Assembly (NCBI RefSeq): GCF_028714975.1 | Contig: NZ_JAQTLH010000009.1 | Coordinates: 38,204 to 102,203, forward strand | DNA length: 64,000 bases | From: Sulfurimonas sp. | Lineage (GTDB): Bacteria; Campylobacterota; Campylobacteria; Campylobacterales; Sulfurimonadaceae | Direction of reading: 5' to 3' | Part shown: positions 34,039-43,962 of the stretch, piece after piece | How the letters are laid out: every line of letters starts with the position of its first letter | Numbering within the stretch: the stretch's first letter is position 1 | Notes under the pieces: model-generated | Seen by the model: the letters and a program-made list of their open reading frames with translations, nothing else | Databases searched by the model: none | Told to the model about the DNA's origin: nothing | Program-made: the position numbers and the translations under genes

Positions 34039-35567
34039 AACTAAAATGCTCTTTTTGCACACTTTGGATGCCGACGCTTATAACAAGTATTATTACGGTG
34101 TTGACTTTTTTAGCTATGTATGCTTTTTTACATCACTCTCTAACGGAGATGCTTGAAGCTCATCAACACTCTCAAAAGCTAACCAAAAAGATAGAAAGAA
34201 TGGTCTCATCAACGCTAAATGCCACCTTTTTGGGAAACGAAGAGGGATTTTTAGAAGCGGTTAACATTTCAAATCAAATCCATGATGATATATTGCTAAT
34301 TAAAAAAAATAATATGTATGATACTGCTTCTTTGTTTGACAGTTACGAACAGCTCTACAAAAAACTTATCAGTGCAGTTTCATACAGCACGGAAAATCGC
34401 CTTGAAGATGCCAGAGCGGCACTTGAAGCAGTTAAAGTCTATACCGATACCCTTGAGGGCAAAATGAACGAGCTAAACAGCTATTTCAGTCAAAAGGAAA
34501 AAGAGGCTGAACAGACACTGTTTGCTATGATGCTGCTCTCCGGTTCCCTGCTTCTCTTTATCGCATTCTTTAACGGTTTTTATCTTATCCCAAGGCAAGT
34601 TATCCATCCGCTTGAAGAGTTTGCCTCAACACTAAAAGATAATGAAGAGAAGTACCGCATCGTTGCAAACTGGACGCATGACTGGGAGTATTGGGTCGGA
34701 GTGGAAAAAAATATTATTTTCGTCTCTCCATCGGTGCTAAGAGTTACAGGTTACACCCCTAAAGAGTTTATGCAAAACCCCTCTCTTTTAGCCGATATCA
34801 TACATCCCGATGATGTCTCTATATGGAAACAACATGTTCATGAAGCACACCTGCCTAACCGCCCCGAAGAGGATGCGCAAGAGGTTGAATTTCGCATTGT
34901 ACGCAAAGACGGGGATATCATTTACATAGATCACATATGCCGTCCGGTATATAACTATGACGGAACATATATGGGAGTGCGCGTAGCCAATCGTGATATA
35001 ACTCATAAAATGGCAATTTTAGCCGAGCTTAAAGAGAAAAATTGTCTTCTTGATACTCTGGCTACCACTGATTGTCTTAGCGGTCTTTATAACCGCCGTT
35101 ATTTTAACGAAGCATTTGCTAAAGAGGTAGAGAGAGCCAAACGAACAGGCAATATTTTATCTATCGTTATGTGCGATATCGACTATTTTAAATTCTATAA
35201 CGATACATACGGTCACCAAAAGGGTGATATCGTAATCAGACGAGTCTCTGATGTATTAAAGTCAACATTTAGCCGTGCTATCGATATAGTTGCGCGCTAC
35301 GGCGGAGAGGAGTTTGTTATACTTCTGCCATCAACGCCTCCCGCAGAAGCCAAAAGATTGACGGAACAAGCAAGAGAGAATGTCGCTAAACTTTGGATTG
35401 AACACTCAGCCTCAAAAGCGGCTCCGTTTGTAACAATGAGCTTTGGAGTTGCAAGCTGCTCTCCTGATTTGTCTCTAAACGGAGATAAACTATTAAAACA
35501 ATCAGACGACGCGCTGTATGAAAGTAAGGAAAACGGGCGTAACCGTGTTACGCTTGTGGAGTGTTAA
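34035..35567 (+). CDS. Membrane PAS-GGDEF diguanylate cyclase
   Basis: A 510-residue signalling protein. Membrane helices lie at about 12-36 and 163-183 and flank a helical periplasmic domain of about 125 residues. A PAS domain (VSPSVLRVTGYTPKEF, FRIVRKDGDIIYIDH) precedes a GGDEF domain with LSGLYNRRYFNEAF and the intact active site RYGGEEFVIL. It probably makes cyclic di-GMP. Translation is coupled to the PstS-like protein, suggesting phosphate or another anion as the input (inference). Confidence 0.9.
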   Translation: MKLKCSFCTLWMPTLITSIITVLTFLAMYAFLHHSLTEMLEAHQHSQKLTKKIERMVSSTLNATFLGNEEGFLEAVNISNQIHDDILLIKKNNMYDTASLFDSYEQLYKKLISAVSYSTENRLEDARAALEAVKVYTDTLEGKMNELNSYFSQKEKEAEQTLFAMMLLSGSLLLFIAFFNGFYLIPRQVIHPLEEFASTLKDNEEKYRIVANWTHDWEYWVGVEKNIIFVSPSVLRVTGYTPKEFMQNPSLLADIIHPDDVSIWKQHVHEAHLPNRPEEDAQEVEFRIVRKDGDIIYIDHICRPVYNYDGTYMGVRVANRDITHKMAILAELKEKNCLLDTLATTDCLSGLYNRRYFNEAFAKEVERAKRTGNILSIVMCDIDYFKFYNDTYGHQKGDIVIRRVSDVLKSTFSRAIDIVARYGGEEFVILLPSTPPAEAKRLTEQARENVAKLWIEHSASKAAPFVTMSFGVASCSPDLSLNGDKLLKQSDDALYESKENGRNRVTLVEC

Positions 35568-35631
35568 AACTCTAAACGGCAACGATATATTTCCGATTTT
35601 GTGTTATTAGACAAATATCAAGGAGGATATT

Positions 35632-36774
35632 ATGAGAGTTGACGGATATAGCGTTTTTATGAATATGGAACATTTCAGCTATAAAGGCATCTCGATTCAA
35701 GCATCGGGTACGACTGACACTAAAGAGAGTTTTAAAAGTGACGAATCTACAAAAACTCCTGCGGTGAGTGATTTAGACTCAGTTCATCTAAAAGATGAAA
35801 ACAGCATAACAAAAGATTTGAGCGCATCTCTGCTTAAGAGCATAAATGAGAGAATAAAAAATAGCGATAGATTTGAGCTTAGTTCGACTTATATCGAAGC
35901 AGAAGCACTAAGTTTTCAAACAACTGCTTATGTTAGAACTGCCGACAAAGAAATTGCGCTAGAACTTAATGTTTCACTCTCTCGAAGTTTTATGCAGCAA
36001 ACAAATATCAGCTTTGAGAATACAAAAGCTCTGCAAGACCCCCTCATCTTAGAACTAAGCGGCTTATTTCCATCACTTAGCACAAAAACTTTTGCTTTTG
36101 ATATAGATAGCGACGGAAAAGAGGACCAAATCTCTATGCTTGGAGCGAATGGCGCTTTTTTGGCACTTGATAAGAACAGTAATAACATCATAGACAACGG
36201 GAGTGAACTCTTCGGCGCAAAAAGCTCAAACGGTTTTGAGGAGCTTAGGGCTTATGATGATGATAAAAACGGTTGGATTGACGAAAACGATAAGATTTTT
36301 AACAAACTTAGAATCTGGAAAAAGAGCCAAGGAGAAGATAAACTGATTGCTCTTGGCGAAGTGGGTATCGGAGCTATATTTTTAGGAGACATCTCCACAC
36401 CGTTTGAACTTAAAACTCTCTCTAACGAGCAGCTCGGCGCTATGAGAGGGAGTAGTTTTTTTCTCTTTGAGAGTGGGAAAGCAGGCGTCATTTCTCAGAT
36501 AGATTTGGCAGTCTCAAAAAAGAGCAGTAATGAAACAGATTTGCTTGTTTCTACTAAAGATAGTTTAAAAAAGCTTCAAGGCATCAACTCTTATAAAACC
36601 GAGTCGCAAGAGGGCGACGGTTCTACGGATAAAACATTAGAGAAACTGCAAAAACTTTTAAAATCGCTTGAAACAAAACTCTCACATGCAAAAGATGAAG
36701 AGAAAGCTTCTCTACAAGCACAAATCGGTTCGGTATTTTCGCAAATGATGTCGCTAATCTCTAAAAATCTTTAA
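35632..36774 (+). CDS. Hypothetical protein with calcium-binding-like loops
   Basis: A 380-residue protein with no signal peptide. Two acidic loops resemble EF-hand or RTX-associated sites: FDIDSDGKEDQISM and LDKNSNNIIDNGSELFG, followed by DDDKNGWIDENDKIFNKL. The motif ALDxNxNxxIDNGSELFG is typical of proteins annotated as VCBS/haemolysin-like. The C-terminal 60 residues are a coiled coil (LEKLQKLLKSLETKLSHAKD). AGGAGG precedes ATG 35632. The function is unknown; a surface or flagellar-associated role is only a guess. Confidence 0.65.
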   Translation: MRVDGYSVFMNMEHFSYKGISIQASGTTDTKESFKSDESTKTPAVSDLDSVHLKDENSITKDLSASLLKSINERIKNSDRFELSSTYIEAEALSFQTTAYVRTADKEIALELNVSLSRSFMQQTNISFENTKALQDPLILELSGLFPSLSTKTFAFDIDSDGKEDQISMLGANGAFLALDKNSNNIIDNGSELFGAKSSNGFEELRAYDDDKNGWIDENDKIFNKLRIWKKSQGEDKLIALGEVGIGAIFLGDISTPFELKTLSNEQLGAMRGSSFFLFESGKAGVISQIDLAVSKKSSNETDLLVSTKDSLKKLQGINSYKTESQEGDGSTDKTLEKLQKLLKSLETKLSHAKDEEKASLQAQIGSVFSQMMSLISKNL

Positions 36775-37214
36775 GCGACAAACATCGCTTTTGCAAGAAC
36801 TACTATAAAAAATCCTAAAACCAAAACCAGTTTATGGAAGTGTTCTTGCATAAAAGGATGTTTAGGCTTTTTTGTTATTTTAGTATAGAGGTTGTAAAGA
36901 ACTCCAAGAACAATGATTGAAGCTAAAACTATTTTGACAACTAACAGTTTTTGTAGTGTTGTCTCAAAAAGACCGGCATTTGAATTTATATATTTTGACA
37001 TCATCATACCGCCGGTTAAAACGATAACCAAAAGCGAAAGAGGAAAAATTTTAAAACTTTTTGCCCCTAAAGTTTGGTTTATCTCTTTGTTTGTTTGCGG
37101 ATTGAACTTCTCTTTTAATGACGAAATCAAGACGACATCGCTAAAAACATAACCTAAAAATATGATTCCTAAAATCAGATGTATAATATTTGCGAACGGG
37201 TAGATTGCTTCCAC
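36771..37214 (-). CDS. CopD-like four-helix membrane protein
   Basis: A 147-residue inner-membrane protein with about four helices. A His in the first helix (FANIIHLILGIIFLGYVF) and one near the end (EHFHKLVLVLG) are as in the CopD/DUF2269-like families. It resembles the protein at 12490-12906 in size and helix order. ATG 37214 has AGGAG about 7 bases upstream. It is convergent with the calcium-binding-like gene, overlapping by 4 bases. Confidence 0.65.
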   Translation of the reverse strand: MEAIYPFANIIHLILGIIFLGYVFSDVVLISSLKEKFNPQTNKEINQTLGAKSFKIFPLSLLVIVLTGGMMMSKYINSNAGLFETTLQKLLVVKIVLASIIVLGVLYNLYTKITKKPKHPFMQEHFHKLVLVLGFFIVVLAKAMFVA

Positions 37215-37285
37215 TGTAACTCCTGTGTAAAATTAGCGTGATTATATCAAATATAGCAGTTAAAATTTTTGATATAATCAAAGGT

Positions 37286-37993
37286 TCAATTAAACAATTT
37301 GCATATAGACTCAAATGTATCATCTAGCGGTGCTTGAATGATTAACATCCCGTTTGTGTATGGATGTCTGATTTGAAGTTCTTGTGCATGCAGAAGCATT
37401 CTATGGCAGCCAAACTCTTCTCGTATAAACTTATTATGCTCACCTCTCCCGTACTTCGTATCGCCTAAAATATGATGAGAAATATGTTTCATATGACGGC
37501 GAAGCTGATGTTTTCGCCCAGTTAGCGGATGAAGTTTTACGAGCGAATAGCGGGTTTTATCATACTTTCCCACGGCAAAGGGAAGTTCAACCGTCGCTAA
37601 TCTCTCATACTCCGTAGTTGCCTCTTGAGCTTCCCTGTTTTTTGATGCATTTTTATCTGCAATTTTATCAAGCTTCTCTACTAAAGCATGCTCTATAACA
37701 CCGCTCTCATCAGCATAACCGCGGACAACCGCAATGTAACTTTTTTGACTCTCTCTTGACATAAACTGCTCACCCATAAGCCTTGCACTCTCTTTATCAA
37801 GTGCAAAAAGCAAAACTCCGGAAGTCGGTTTATCTAAACGATGAACGGGATAGACGAACTGTCCTATTTGATCGCGAAGAATCTGCACGGCAAACTCTGT
37901 TTCATGTCTGTCAATCGGCGAGCGATGAACTAAAAGCCCGCTAGGCTTATTTATAGCTACTAAAAACTCATCTTTATATAAAATTTCTAACAA
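37286..37993 (-). CDS. truC: tRNA pseudouridine synthase C
   Basis: A 235-residue RluA-family enzyme, closest to TruC, which modifies U65 of tRNA. The start MLEILYKDEFLVAINKPSG and the catalytic VHRLDKPTSGVLLFAL (with the active Asp) match E. coli TruC closely, as does TGRKHQLRRH. It lacks an S4 domain, as TruC does. It lies 6 bases downstream of rhlE on the same strand, so the two are likely co-transcribed. Confidence 0.92.
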   Translation of the reverse strand: MLEILYKDEFLVAINKPSGLLVHRSPIDRHETEFAVQILRDQIGQFVYPVHRLDKPTSGVLLFALDKESARLMGEQFMSRESQKSYIAVVRGYADESGVIEHALVEKLDKIADKNASKNREAQEATTEYERLATVELPFAVGKYDKTRYSLVKLHPLTGRKHQLRRHMKHISHHILGDTKYGRGEHNKFIREEFGCHRMLLHAQELQIRHPYTNGMLIIQAPLDDTFESICKLFN

Positions 37994-37999
37994 TATCTA

Positions 38000-39295
38000 C
38001 TAATCTCGTTTTGTCGTTTTTCTTTTTTTTGTAGTTACAGGTTTTTTATATGAGGCATCTTTTTTAGCAACATCTGGTTTTTTGTAAGGTTTTCTTACTC
38101 TTTTTACTTCTACTTTTTTATGCTCGCTCTTTAGCTTTAGCTCTTCTTGATCTTTTCTGCGTATGGTAGGATCAGGCTCAAAACCTTTTACGACCTCTTG
38201 GGGAATTTTCATCCCGATAAGTCTCTCTACATCTTTTATGTCATACTTCTCATAAATGTCAATCAAACTTATAGCCATACCGTCTCGCCCTGCGCGCCCA
38301 GTTCGCCCTACCCTGTGAACATAATCTTCAGGAATTGAGGGAAGTTCATAGTTGATGACAAACGGCAACTCTTCTATATCTAAACCTCTTGAAGCGATGT
38401 CGGTAGCAACAAGAACTTTTATTTTTCCCTCTTTAAACTCATTTAGGGTTTTTAAGCGATTTGCCTGAGTTTTATCGCCGTGAATTATTCCGCACTTTAG
38501 TCCGTCTTTTTTAAGCTCAAGCACCAACTCGTCAGCGCTTGCTTTTGTTCTGGTAAAAACTAGAACTTGTCTAAAATTTCTTGAACCGATTATATATGCC
38601 AAAAGTGCCGCTTTTTTGTCGGTATCTACCAAATAAACCACTTGGTTGATGGTGTCTACCGTTGAGTTCTTTTTAGATGTTTCTATAAACTCCGGTTTTG
38701 TAAGAATAAGTTTTGAGAGTTTTCTAACCTTGTCGCTGTATGTAGCCGAGAAAAGGAGTGTTTGATGTCTTTTTGGCAAGAGGGGATGAATCTTTCTTAT
38801 CTCTTTCATAAAACCCATATCTAACATTCTGTCGGCTTCATCGAGAACAAAAATCTCCACATGTGAAAGGTTTAAACCTTTATCTACATGCTCCATTATC
38901 CTGCCGGGTGTTGCTATAACTATATCAACGCCCTCTTTTAAAATCCTCTGCTGCGTCTCAAGATCTTTGCCGCCGACAAAAACAGCAATATTTAGACTCA
39001 TATTTTTTGCATAATTTTGCAAATCTTCATATATTTGGATAGATAATTCGCGCGTAGGAGAGATGATAAGACCTCTTATTACTCTGCCCTCTGAGGGTAT
39101 ATTTCTAAGCCTTTGAAGCATAGGAAGCCCAAATGCAGCAGTTTTTCCGGTTCCTGTTTGAGCTGTTGCAAAAATATCGCTTTTTGCTAAAACTAAAGGA
39201 ATCGCTCTTGACTGCACGGTAGTAGGTTTTTCATAGCCCAAATCTTTTATTGCGCTAAGAATGGGTTTTATGACCCCCAATTTTTCAAATGACAT
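38000..39295 (-). CDS. rhlE: DEAD-box RNA helicase, RhlE type
   Basis: A 431-residue helicase. Q-motif residues (GYEKPTTVQSRAIP), Walker A AQTGTGKT, PTREL, VLDEADRML, SAT and HRVGRTGRAGR are all present. A basic tail after residue 380 (KKVEVKRVRKPYKKPDV and KKRKTTKRD) would bind RNA. RhlE proteins act in ribosome assembly and RNA decay. ATG 39295 has a weak upstream site (AGGTAATTAAAT). Confidence 0.92.
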   Translation of the reverse strand: MSFEKLGVIKPILSAIKDLGYEKPTTVQSRAIPLVLAKSDIFATAQTGTGKTAAFGLPMLQRLRNIPSEGRVIRGLIISPTRELSIQIYEDLQNYAKNMSLNIAVFVGGKDLETQQRILKEGVDIVIATPGRIMEHVDKGLNLSHVEIFVLDEADRMLDMGFMKEIRKIHPLLPKRHQTLLFSATYSDKVRKLSKLILTKPEFIETSKKNSTVDTINQVVYLVDTDKKAALLAYIIGSRNFRQVLVFTRTKASADELVLELKKDGLKCGIIHGDKTQANRLKTLNEFKEGKIKVLVATDIASRGLDIEELPFVINYELPSIPEDYVHRVGRTGRAGRDGMAISLIDIYEKYDIKDVERLIGMKIPQEVVKGFEPDPTIRRKDQEELKLKSEHKKVEVKRVRKPYKKPDVAKKDASYKKPVTTKKRKTTKRD

Positions 39296-39409
39296 ATTTA
39301 ATTACCTACTTATTTTTAAACGCCAAAGGAATAAAATCCCTTTAACCACGCTAGCCGCACGGGCACAAAATGAAATTTCTTTAGAAAAGATTGCCTTTTA
39401 TAAGGCAGA

Positions 39410-40036
39410 TTACTTCTCGTCGTTTTGTGAGAAGTCTACCGAATTTCGACGATTTTTGCGCTTTTCTATAAGCCCTTTTTCAAACTTATTAAGATTATAC
39501 AGTAAAGTAGCAATAATAAAAATAGCAAACGGAATCGCAAAATACCAATGAGCCTTCATCCACTTAAGAAGATCTAAAAGCTCATCTCCGTAAAAATAAG
39601 CCGGAATAATCGTAATTGATGCCCACGCAACGGCACTGATAAAATTTATTATAGCAAATTGACGGCTTGAATATTTCGTTATCCCGATTGCCATAGGAAT
39701 GACCGTACGCATCCCATACATGTAACGCTGAACAAAAATAATCGGCCAACCGTATTTTTTAAGAAGCAAATGCGCAAGTGCAAATTTTGTACGCTGTGAG
39801 CGAACTTTATTATGAATATATTTTTTGTTAAATCTTCCGATATAAAAGTATATCTGATCTCCGGCAAAGCCTCCGAGTCCTCCGACAAATATTGCAAACG
39901 GTAAAAACATATCTCCCGTATGAGACATAATGCCAGCCATTACAAGCCCAATCTCGCCCTCTAAAATACTCCAGGCAAAAAGAACTATATAGCCGTACTC
40001 TTTTAACCAATCAATCAATAACTGTTCCACGAACAC
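39410..40036 (-). CDS. DedA-family membrane protein
   Basis: A 208-residue inner-membrane protein of the DedA/SNARE-associated family, linked to membrane homeostasis and undecaprenyl-phosphate recycling. Typical segments are EGEIGLVMAGIMSH, GGLGGFAGDQIYFYIGR and the arginine-rich FVQRYMYGMRTVIPMAIG, followed by hydrophobic helices. ATG vs GTG choice: the frame starts at 40036 and no better start is visible. It stands alone. Confidence 0.88.
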   Translation of the reverse strand: MFVEQLLIDWLKEYGYIVLFAWSILEGEIGLVMAGIMSHTGDMFLPFAIFVGGLGGFAGDQIYFYIGRFNKKYIHNKVRSQRTKFALAHLLLKKYGWPIIFVQRYMYGMRTVIPMAIGITKYSSRQFAIINFISAVAWASITIIPAYFYGDELLDLLKWMKAHWYFAIPFAIFIIATLLYNLNKFEKGLIEKRKNRRNSVDFSQNDEK

Positions 40037-40432
40037 CCTTAGTTTATCAATGTTTAAAAAAAAATAAAATAATTTCTTAAATACTATATTTATAGAAAAA
40101 ATTTATTATTAAAGAAGGTCATTATAATCAAAGAAATGTTAATTTTAGGTTATATCAAGTTGTCTCAAATTAAATTTATAATTTAATTGTCACGTATTTT
40201 CATAATAAGTTATTTTGATATAATAGGCTTCTTGCATGACTAAAAAAAATAGATTCTAAATGACCAAAGGAAATACCCTTGCGGTACAAGTTTATCAATG
40301 ACGAGATTTATGAGTTTTCGTCATCCTAAGCTTGATTAAGGATCTAGATTATGCAAAAGAAATCTAATTCATAAATTCTGTTAAAAAAGATAAAGAATTA
40401 CGCAACAACGGTAACGGCAAAAAAACAGATAT
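40037..40432. other. 396-base gap without a recognisable gene
   Basis: Between dedA and lgt I see no credible gene. There is a TATAAT box in TGATATAATAGG at about 40215, followed by a 13-codon frame (MTKGNTLAVQVYQ) with no clear ribosome site. A separate palindromic repeat lies at 40319-40350. Remnants of degraded sequence are the simplest reading. Confidence 0.5.
40319..40350 (+). repeat. Second type of dispersed palindrome
   Basis: CGTCATCCTAAGCTTGATT followed by AAGGATCTAGATT forms an imperfect inverted repeat (ATCCT...AGGAT). This pattern is familiar as an interspersed palindrome in many genomes. Only one copy lies in this window. Confidence 0.5.
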
Positions 40433-41248
40433 CTAACTTTTTACGCTTCTATTTTTAAAATATAACCATGCAACGATTCCTACTAAACTCATTGCCAAAC
40501 TCATAACCTGCCCTTGAGTTATCGCATTACAGCAAACATACCCTATCTGAACATCGGGTGCGCGCCAAATCTCGGCTATTGCGCGAAATAGTCCGTAACT
40601 TGTTCCGTAGACTAAAATCAACTCTCCGCTGAATTTTTGATATTTTTTGTAGATGTATACGACTAAAAAGACTCCAAAACCCTCTAAAACCGCTTCATAA
40701 AGCTGTGAAGGATGGCGGAGCACGCCGTCTACCAAAATACCCCAGCTAACGTCGGTTTCGCGACCTATCAACTCTTGATTTAAGAAGTTTCCTATGCGCC
40801 CGAAAACAAATGCCAAAGGCACGCTAATGGCGACCAAATCCATAATCTTGCCAAACTCGATTTTATGTTTTTTAGAGTACATGTAAGTGCTTATCAAAAA
40901 GCCCAAAACCGCACCGTGATAACTCATACCGCGAATACCGACAAACTCGCCGTTTACAAACGGGTTAAATATCTGCCACGGATGAGAGAGATAATATAGC
41001 GTATGTGTATCGTAAAAAAGGATATAGCCAAGCCTAGCACCCAAAATAACGCCGATTTCTACATAGATAAAATAAGCATCTATCTCTTTACCTTTGAAAT
41101 CCAAGTTATCTTTTTTGATAAAATATTTTCCTAGATAAAGCGCGCTCAGGAGTGCTAAAACATACATAAGCCCGTACCAATGAACAGGTATAAAAAAAGT
41201 AAAAGCTACGGGGTCAAATGTCTCGTATATTCTATTCCATGCCGACAT
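40433..41248 (-). CDS. lgt: Prolipoprotein diacylglyceryl transferase
   Basis: A 271-residue inner-membrane enzyme that attaches diacylglycerol to the cysteine of lipoprotein precursors. The Lgt signature FGRIGNFLNQELIGRETD is intact, as are GMSYHGAVLG and the C-terminal LFRAIAEIWR. Seven hydrophobic helices are expected. It follows the CCG-domain protein gene by 5 bases in a hemN - Fe-S protein - lgt series. Confidence 0.95.
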   Translation of the reverse strand: MSAWNRIYETFDPVAFTFFIPVHWYGLMYVLALLSALYLGKYFIKKDNLDFKGKEIDAYFIYVEIGVILGARLGYILFYDTHTLYYLSHPWQIFNPFVNGEFVGIRGMSYHGAVLGFLISTYMYSKKHKIEFGKIMDLVAISVPLAFVFGRIGNFLNQELIGRETDVSWGILVDGVLRHPSQLYEAVLEGFGVFLVVYIYKKYQKFSGELILVYGTSYGLFRAIAEIWRAPDVQIGYVCCNAITQGQVMSLAMSLVGIVAWLYFKNRSVKS

Positions 41249-41253
41249 TTGGA

Positions 41254-42537
41254 CTAATTTCTTAACGCATCGGCGATAAGCTCGATTGGATTTTTAAAAA
41301 CTTGCGTAGCATCTACATAATTCATAGAAGCGTTTATCTGCATACGACATGCGCTGCACTCCGAACTTACTACATCGGCACCCGTTTTTTTAATCATATC
41401 CGCTTTTGGAATACCTGCAGCTTTCGCAAAGTGGTACTTCTCGCTCTGCATAGTAACACCGCCAAATCCGCAACAGCTGTTAGGGTCACTCATCTCAACT
41501 AAACCGTAATTTTGACTTATAAGATTTCGCGGTTCTTTGTGGATTCCCTGCATTTTTCTTGCATGGCACGGGTCGTGATATGTGACTATCTTCGTATCTT
41601 TTTTCTTTGAAGCCAAGAGCTGTTCAAGCTGTGTATGGTGCTGCAGCCACTCCGTCGCCATAAAAATTTTACCTTTAAGCGCAACGGCTCTTGCCTTCCA
41701 CTCCGGTTGGTCATGAAAGTAGTGTTCATAGTCGATTTTTAGCATTGCCGAACATGTAGCTTCGGGAACTATGATAGCCTCAACATCTTTGCTAAAGCTT
41801 TCAAAATACTCAATATTAAACTTTGCATTGTAGTCAACCGTATCAAAATCACCCGTAAAGTAAGCAGGTGCGGAACAGCACTTTTGGTCTTTTGCCAAGA
41901 ATGCGTCAATGCCTAAATGCTCCAATATCTCTAAGAGCGAATTTCCGACATTTACATAGTTGTAGTTACCCAAACAGCCGATAAAAATAGCTACTTTTCT
42001 TTTGCCGCCGTTGTTTATATTCTCTTCATGCGAGTTTAAAAACGAAGTTTTTCTGAGGCTCGGTAAAAGTCTGTCTGCTCTTAACATCGGCAGATTGAAA
42101 CGAGAGCTCATAGAGTCGATATCTGCTTGAATCTTAAATCCGCATGTCTGAAATACCCAGCCTAGCTTAAATGCTATATCATTAAGCCAGCGATGGCGAA
42201 GAAGCAAAAAGAAAGCTTTTTTATACCATGCTATACCGAATTTTTTTCCTATGTCGGCACGAACTTGTTCTATAACCATATCGGTAGGAAGCGATTTCGG
42301 GCAAGCCTCAACGCAAGCCGTACACAAAAAACAGCTCTCAAAGATAGCTTTTGCATTTAAGTCTAACTCTAAATTACCTCTTTGATAAGCTCCCAAAAGG
42401 TCTAAAAAACCGCGCGGAGAAGTAACTTCATCGGCATTGACATTGTGAATGGTACAAACGGGGATACACTTTCCGCACTTTATACACTCATCAGTAGTGG
42501 CACCGAAGTTGAAAATTTCTTGTGCTGTTTTACTCAT
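41254..42537 (-). CDS. Fe-S oxidoreductase with two CCG domains (GlcF/HdrB-like)
   Basis: A 427-residue protein with two 4Fe-4S ferredoxin sites (CIKCGKCIPVC and CFLCTACVEACP) and two C-terminal cysteine-rich CCG modules. The second of these ends NSCCGFGGVTMQ, followed by CSACRMQ. This is the plan of glycolate or lactate oxidase Fe-S subunits and HdrB-like proteins. No flavoprotein partner is adjacent, so its electron donor is unknown. The start at 42537 lies 2 bases after hemN. Confidence 0.85.
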   Translation of the reverse strand: MSKTAQEIFNFGATTDECIKCGKCIPVCTIHNVNADEVTSPRGFLDLLGAYQRGNLELDLNAKAIFESCFLCTACVEACPKSLPTDMVIEQVRADIGKKFGIAWYKKAFFLLLRHRWLNDIAFKLGWVFQTCGFKIQADIDSMSSRFNLPMLRADRLLPSLRKTSFLNSHEENINNGGKRKVAIFIGCLGNYNYVNVGNSLLEILEHLGIDAFLAKDQKCCSAPAYFTGDFDTVDYNAKFNIEYFESFSKDVEAIIVPEATCSAMLKIDYEHYFHDQPEWKARAVALKGKIFMATEWLQHHTQLEQLLASKKKDTKIVTYHDPCHARKMQGIHKEPRNLISQNYGLVEMSDPNSCCGFGGVTMQSEKYHFAKAAGIPKADMIKKTGADVVSSECSACRMQINASMNYVDATQVFKNPIELIADALRN

Positions 42538-42539
42538 CG

Positions 42540-43907
42540 CTAAACCGTTTTAGAAAATGTTTTTGCGTTTGCGGCATGTTTTTTCATATATGCATCAAAA
42601 GGCATCGCAATATTTCTAATGAGCAGTGTTCCCGTTTGGCTGCACTCTATAAAATCATCGCTTAAGCTCAAAAGTTCATCATCTTCAAACGGTTTTAAAG
42701 CTTCGATAGCATCTGCAAAATATGTTTTAAACTCAATGTTAAAGAGTTTTTCAAATCTTTTTATATCAAGTTTAAAGTTGCTCATAAGTTCCATTATTAC
42801 AAATTGTCTAATCTGGTCATCTTTGTTTAAAACGATACCTCTCTCAAACGGTAGTTTGCCGGCATCAATTGAGTCTTCATACTCTCTCATCTCTTTTGTG
42901 TTTTGAGCGTAGTAGTCCACTCCTTCACCGATGGAAGTAAGCCCCACGCCTACCAAATCGGCCCCGCCTTTTGTAGTGTATCCTTGAAAGTTTCTATGCA
43001 GTTCGCCTTTTTCTATCGCTTTGAAAAGTTCATCCTCAGGCTTTGCGAAGTGATCCATCCCTATCATTTTATACCCGTGCGAAGTTAAAAAATTAATGGT
43101 ATGCTGCATTATGCGAAGCTTTTCATCAGGCAGAGGAAGAGTCGTCTCATCGATTTTACGCATGGTTTTTTTCATCCAAGGCACATGCGCGTAGTTAAAT
43201 ACCGCAAATCTGTCTGGATTAAGTGTAAGGGAGAGTTCAAGAGTCTCTTTAAATGTATCTAGATTTTGAAACGGAAGCCCGTAAATAAGGTCGACATTGA
43301 CTGAGTGCATACCGTATTTTCTAGCCAAATCCATTGCATCTTTTGTGATGGCGTATGGCTGAATTCTATGAACGGCAGTTTGAACTTTTTCGTTAAAATC
43401 CTGCAAACCGAAGCTCACGCGGTTAAAACCGTTTTGGCTTAGCACTCTCATCTGCTCTTCGTTTATGTGGCGAGGGTCAATCTCACAGCTTATCTCGGCA
43501 TCTTTTACAAAATTGGGGAAAAAAGATTTTATCTCTTTTATAACTTCTTCTAATTGCGGGGCGTTGAAAAAAGTAGGAGTTCCGCCGCCAAAATGCATCT
43601 GAATCACTTCTCTGTTGCAGTTTACATACGAAGCAAGTATTTTTAACTCTCTTTTTAGATAGTCGATGTAGCGAACCATCTTATCCTCTTTAGAAGTAAA
43701 GACGACATTACACCCGCAAAAGTAACATGCATTTTTACAAAAAGGGAGGTGAAAGTATAGGCTTAGAGGACGAGCGGGATCTTGTTGTTCTAACTTTTTT
43801 ATATACTCGTCATACCCGAATGTATCGCTAAACTCTAACGCTGTAGGGTAACTTGTATAACGAGGTCCCGGTTTTGAGTACTTTGTAAATTTTGCAAAAT
43901 CTAACAT
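42540..43907 (-). CDS. hemN: Oxygen-independent coproporphyrinogen III oxidase
   Basis: A 455-residue radical-SAM enzyme of anaerobic haem synthesis. The cluster motif reads PFCKNACYFCGC, the CxxxCxxC followed by the extra Cys characteristic of true HemN. GGGTPTF and YLPFQN-like LIYGLPFQNL segments are also present. The length matches E. coli HemN (457). It heads the hemN - CCG protein - lgt group, fitting the need for haem by the haem proteins in the window. Confidence 0.94.
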   Translation of the reverse strand: MLDFAKFTKYSKPGPRYTSYPTALEFSDTFGYDEYIKKLEQQDPARPLSLYFHLPFCKNACYFCGCNVVFTSKEDKMVRYIDYLKRELKILASYVNCNREVIQMHFGGGTPTFFNAPQLEEVIKEIKSFFPNFVKDAEISCEIDPRHINEEQMRVLSQNGFNRVSFGLQDFNEKVQTAVHRIQPYAITKDAMDLARKYGMHSVNVDLIYGLPFQNLDTFKETLELSLTLNPDRFAVFNYAHVPWMKKTMRKIDETTLPLPDEKLRIMQHTINFLTSHGYKMIGMDHFAKPEDELFKAIEKGELHRNFQGYTTKGGADLVGVGLTSIGEGVDYYAQNTKEMREYEDSIDAGKLPFERGIVLNKDDQIRQFVIMELMSNFKLDIKRFEKLFNIEFKTYFADAIEALKPFEDDELLSLSDDFIECSQTGTLLIRNIAMPFDAYMKKHAANAKTFSKTV

Positions 43908-43962
43908 ATTAATAGTCCATTTTTTATAATTAAGGCGATTATCTCTAAAAAGTGTTGAAATA

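Noticed and set aside
39261..39551. 96-residue plus-strand frame between rhlE and dedA
   Set aside because: It mostly overlaps the 3' end of dedA and the start of rhlE in antisense; it looks like a chance frame.
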